Origin: Savagea sp. | GTDB taxonomy: Bacteria > Bacillota > Bacilli > Bacillales_A > Planococcaceae | Direction: 5' to 3' | NCBI GenBank assembly: GCA_030146155.1 | Contig: JASLCF010000187.1 | Location: forward strand, 1 to 15,179 | Length of the DNA: 15,179 nucleotides | Part shown: positions 14,922 to 15,179 of the stretch, in pieces | Layout of the letters: each line of letters begins with the position of its first letter | Numbering within the stretch: position 1 is the stretch's first letter | Program-made: the position numbers and the translations under genes | Notes under the pieces: generated by a model | The model's input: the letters and a program-made list of their open reading frames with translations, nothing else | What the model was told of the DNA's origin: nothing | Database searches by the model: none

Positions 14922-15179
14922 TTAGAACCGATTTTCAGTATTCAATTGTAATAAGGTACTCTCTAATAAATAGTTGACTTGATACCGCACAGCTAATTGC
15001 CTTAACCAATCCCAGAGATCTTGTTCATTCCTCTCTCCTTGTTGATAAGCTGTGAGTAAGTCAAATGTTTTCTTTTTCTCTTCTGACGTCGCTTTCTTTT
15101 TAAAATACCCCCACATATGTTCATAGCTGTTTGTGACAGAGCCAATTGTCGGCTTGATTTGAATCGCCTTCTGAATCGA
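14922..15179 (-). CDS. DUF1722/YbgA-type protein, C-terminal part (5' end outside window)
   Basis: The reading frame is open from the right edge to a stop at 14922, giving 85 visible residues. The pattern GSVTNSYEHMWGYFKKK, then EKKKTFDLLTAYQQGE, and RYQVNYLLESTLLQ matches the end of DUF1722 (the YbgA C-terminal domain: N...H..GYFKK...EK.....I..Y..G, then L...Y...YL..Q). An internal ATG at 15114-15116 could be mistaken for a 64-residue gene start, but conserved sequence continues upstream of it and no ribosome binding site precedes it. The function of DUF1722 is not established; in several bacteria it sits beside or fused to DUF523 or near photolyase genes. It converges on hemQ. Confidence 0.75.
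   Translation of the reverse strand, partial: SIQKAIQIKPTIGSVTNSYEHMWGYFKKKATSEEKKKTFDLLTAYQQGERNEQDLWDWLRQLAVRYQVNYLLESTLLQLNTENRF

Noticed and set aside
14922..15116. A complete 64-residue small protein gene
   Set aside because: The frame stays open to the window edge and the upstream codons continue the DUF1722 pattern, so it is the tail of a larger gene.
1..15179. CRISPR array, tRNA, rRNA, prophage or insertion sequence
   Set aside because: No regularly spaced repeats, cloverleaf-like sequences, transposase or phage genes were seen on either strand.

Overview
The window (about 40% GC by eye) looks like a chromosomal segment of a low-GC Gram-positive bacterium of the class Bacilli. This rests on protein resemblance to Bacillus-type haem enzymes, strong AGGAGG/AGGTG-type ribosome binding sites, ATGA-coupled genes, a YhgD/YhgE-like pair next to hemY, and haem synthesis by the coproporphyrin-dependent route (HemY + HemH + HemQ). 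I cannot name the genus safely.

Layout. Positions 1-1099 (- strand) hold the N-terminal 366 codons of a membrane-anchored or exported protein with a GH43-like beta-propeller signature; its 3' end lies outside the window. Positions 1100-1500 are non-coding and contain a decayed copy of an intergenic repeat and the yhgE terminator. Positions 1541-4153 (-) encode a YhgE/Pip-family membrane protein and 4241-4825 (-) a TetR-family regulator. Two nearly identical 23-bp operators (TGACC...GGTCA) lie in front of these two genes. A long-stem terminator at 4993-5046 closes the haem operon.

Positions 5055-13628 (-) form one tight operon, hemA-hemC-hemD-hemB-hemL-hemE-hemH-hemY. Five of its seven junctions are 4-bp ATGA overlaps and the other two are gaps of 15 and 20 bp. 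hemX, usual between hemA and hemC in Bacillus and Staphylococcus, is absent. Divergently, 13801-14556 (+) encodes HemQ, the coproheme decarboxylase. The locus therefore encodes every step from glutamyl-tRNA to protohaem: HemA and HemL make 5-aminolaevulinate, HemB/C/D/E make coproporphyrinogen III, HemY oxidises it, HemH inserts iron and HemQ decarboxylates coproheme. After hemQ come two hairpin terminators, a better-preserved copy of the repeat, and the C-terminal part of a DUF1722/YbgA-type gene (14922-15179, -) that runs off the right edge.

The most surprising observation is in HemC (porphobilinogen deaminase). The otherwise universal cysteine that carries the dipyrromethane cofactor is replaced by Asp240, and three other active-site motifs are altered, although the gene is intact and embedded in a complete operon. 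The second most useful observation is the pair of TetR operators, which predicts an autoregulated yhgD-yhgE module with a separate control point between the two genes.
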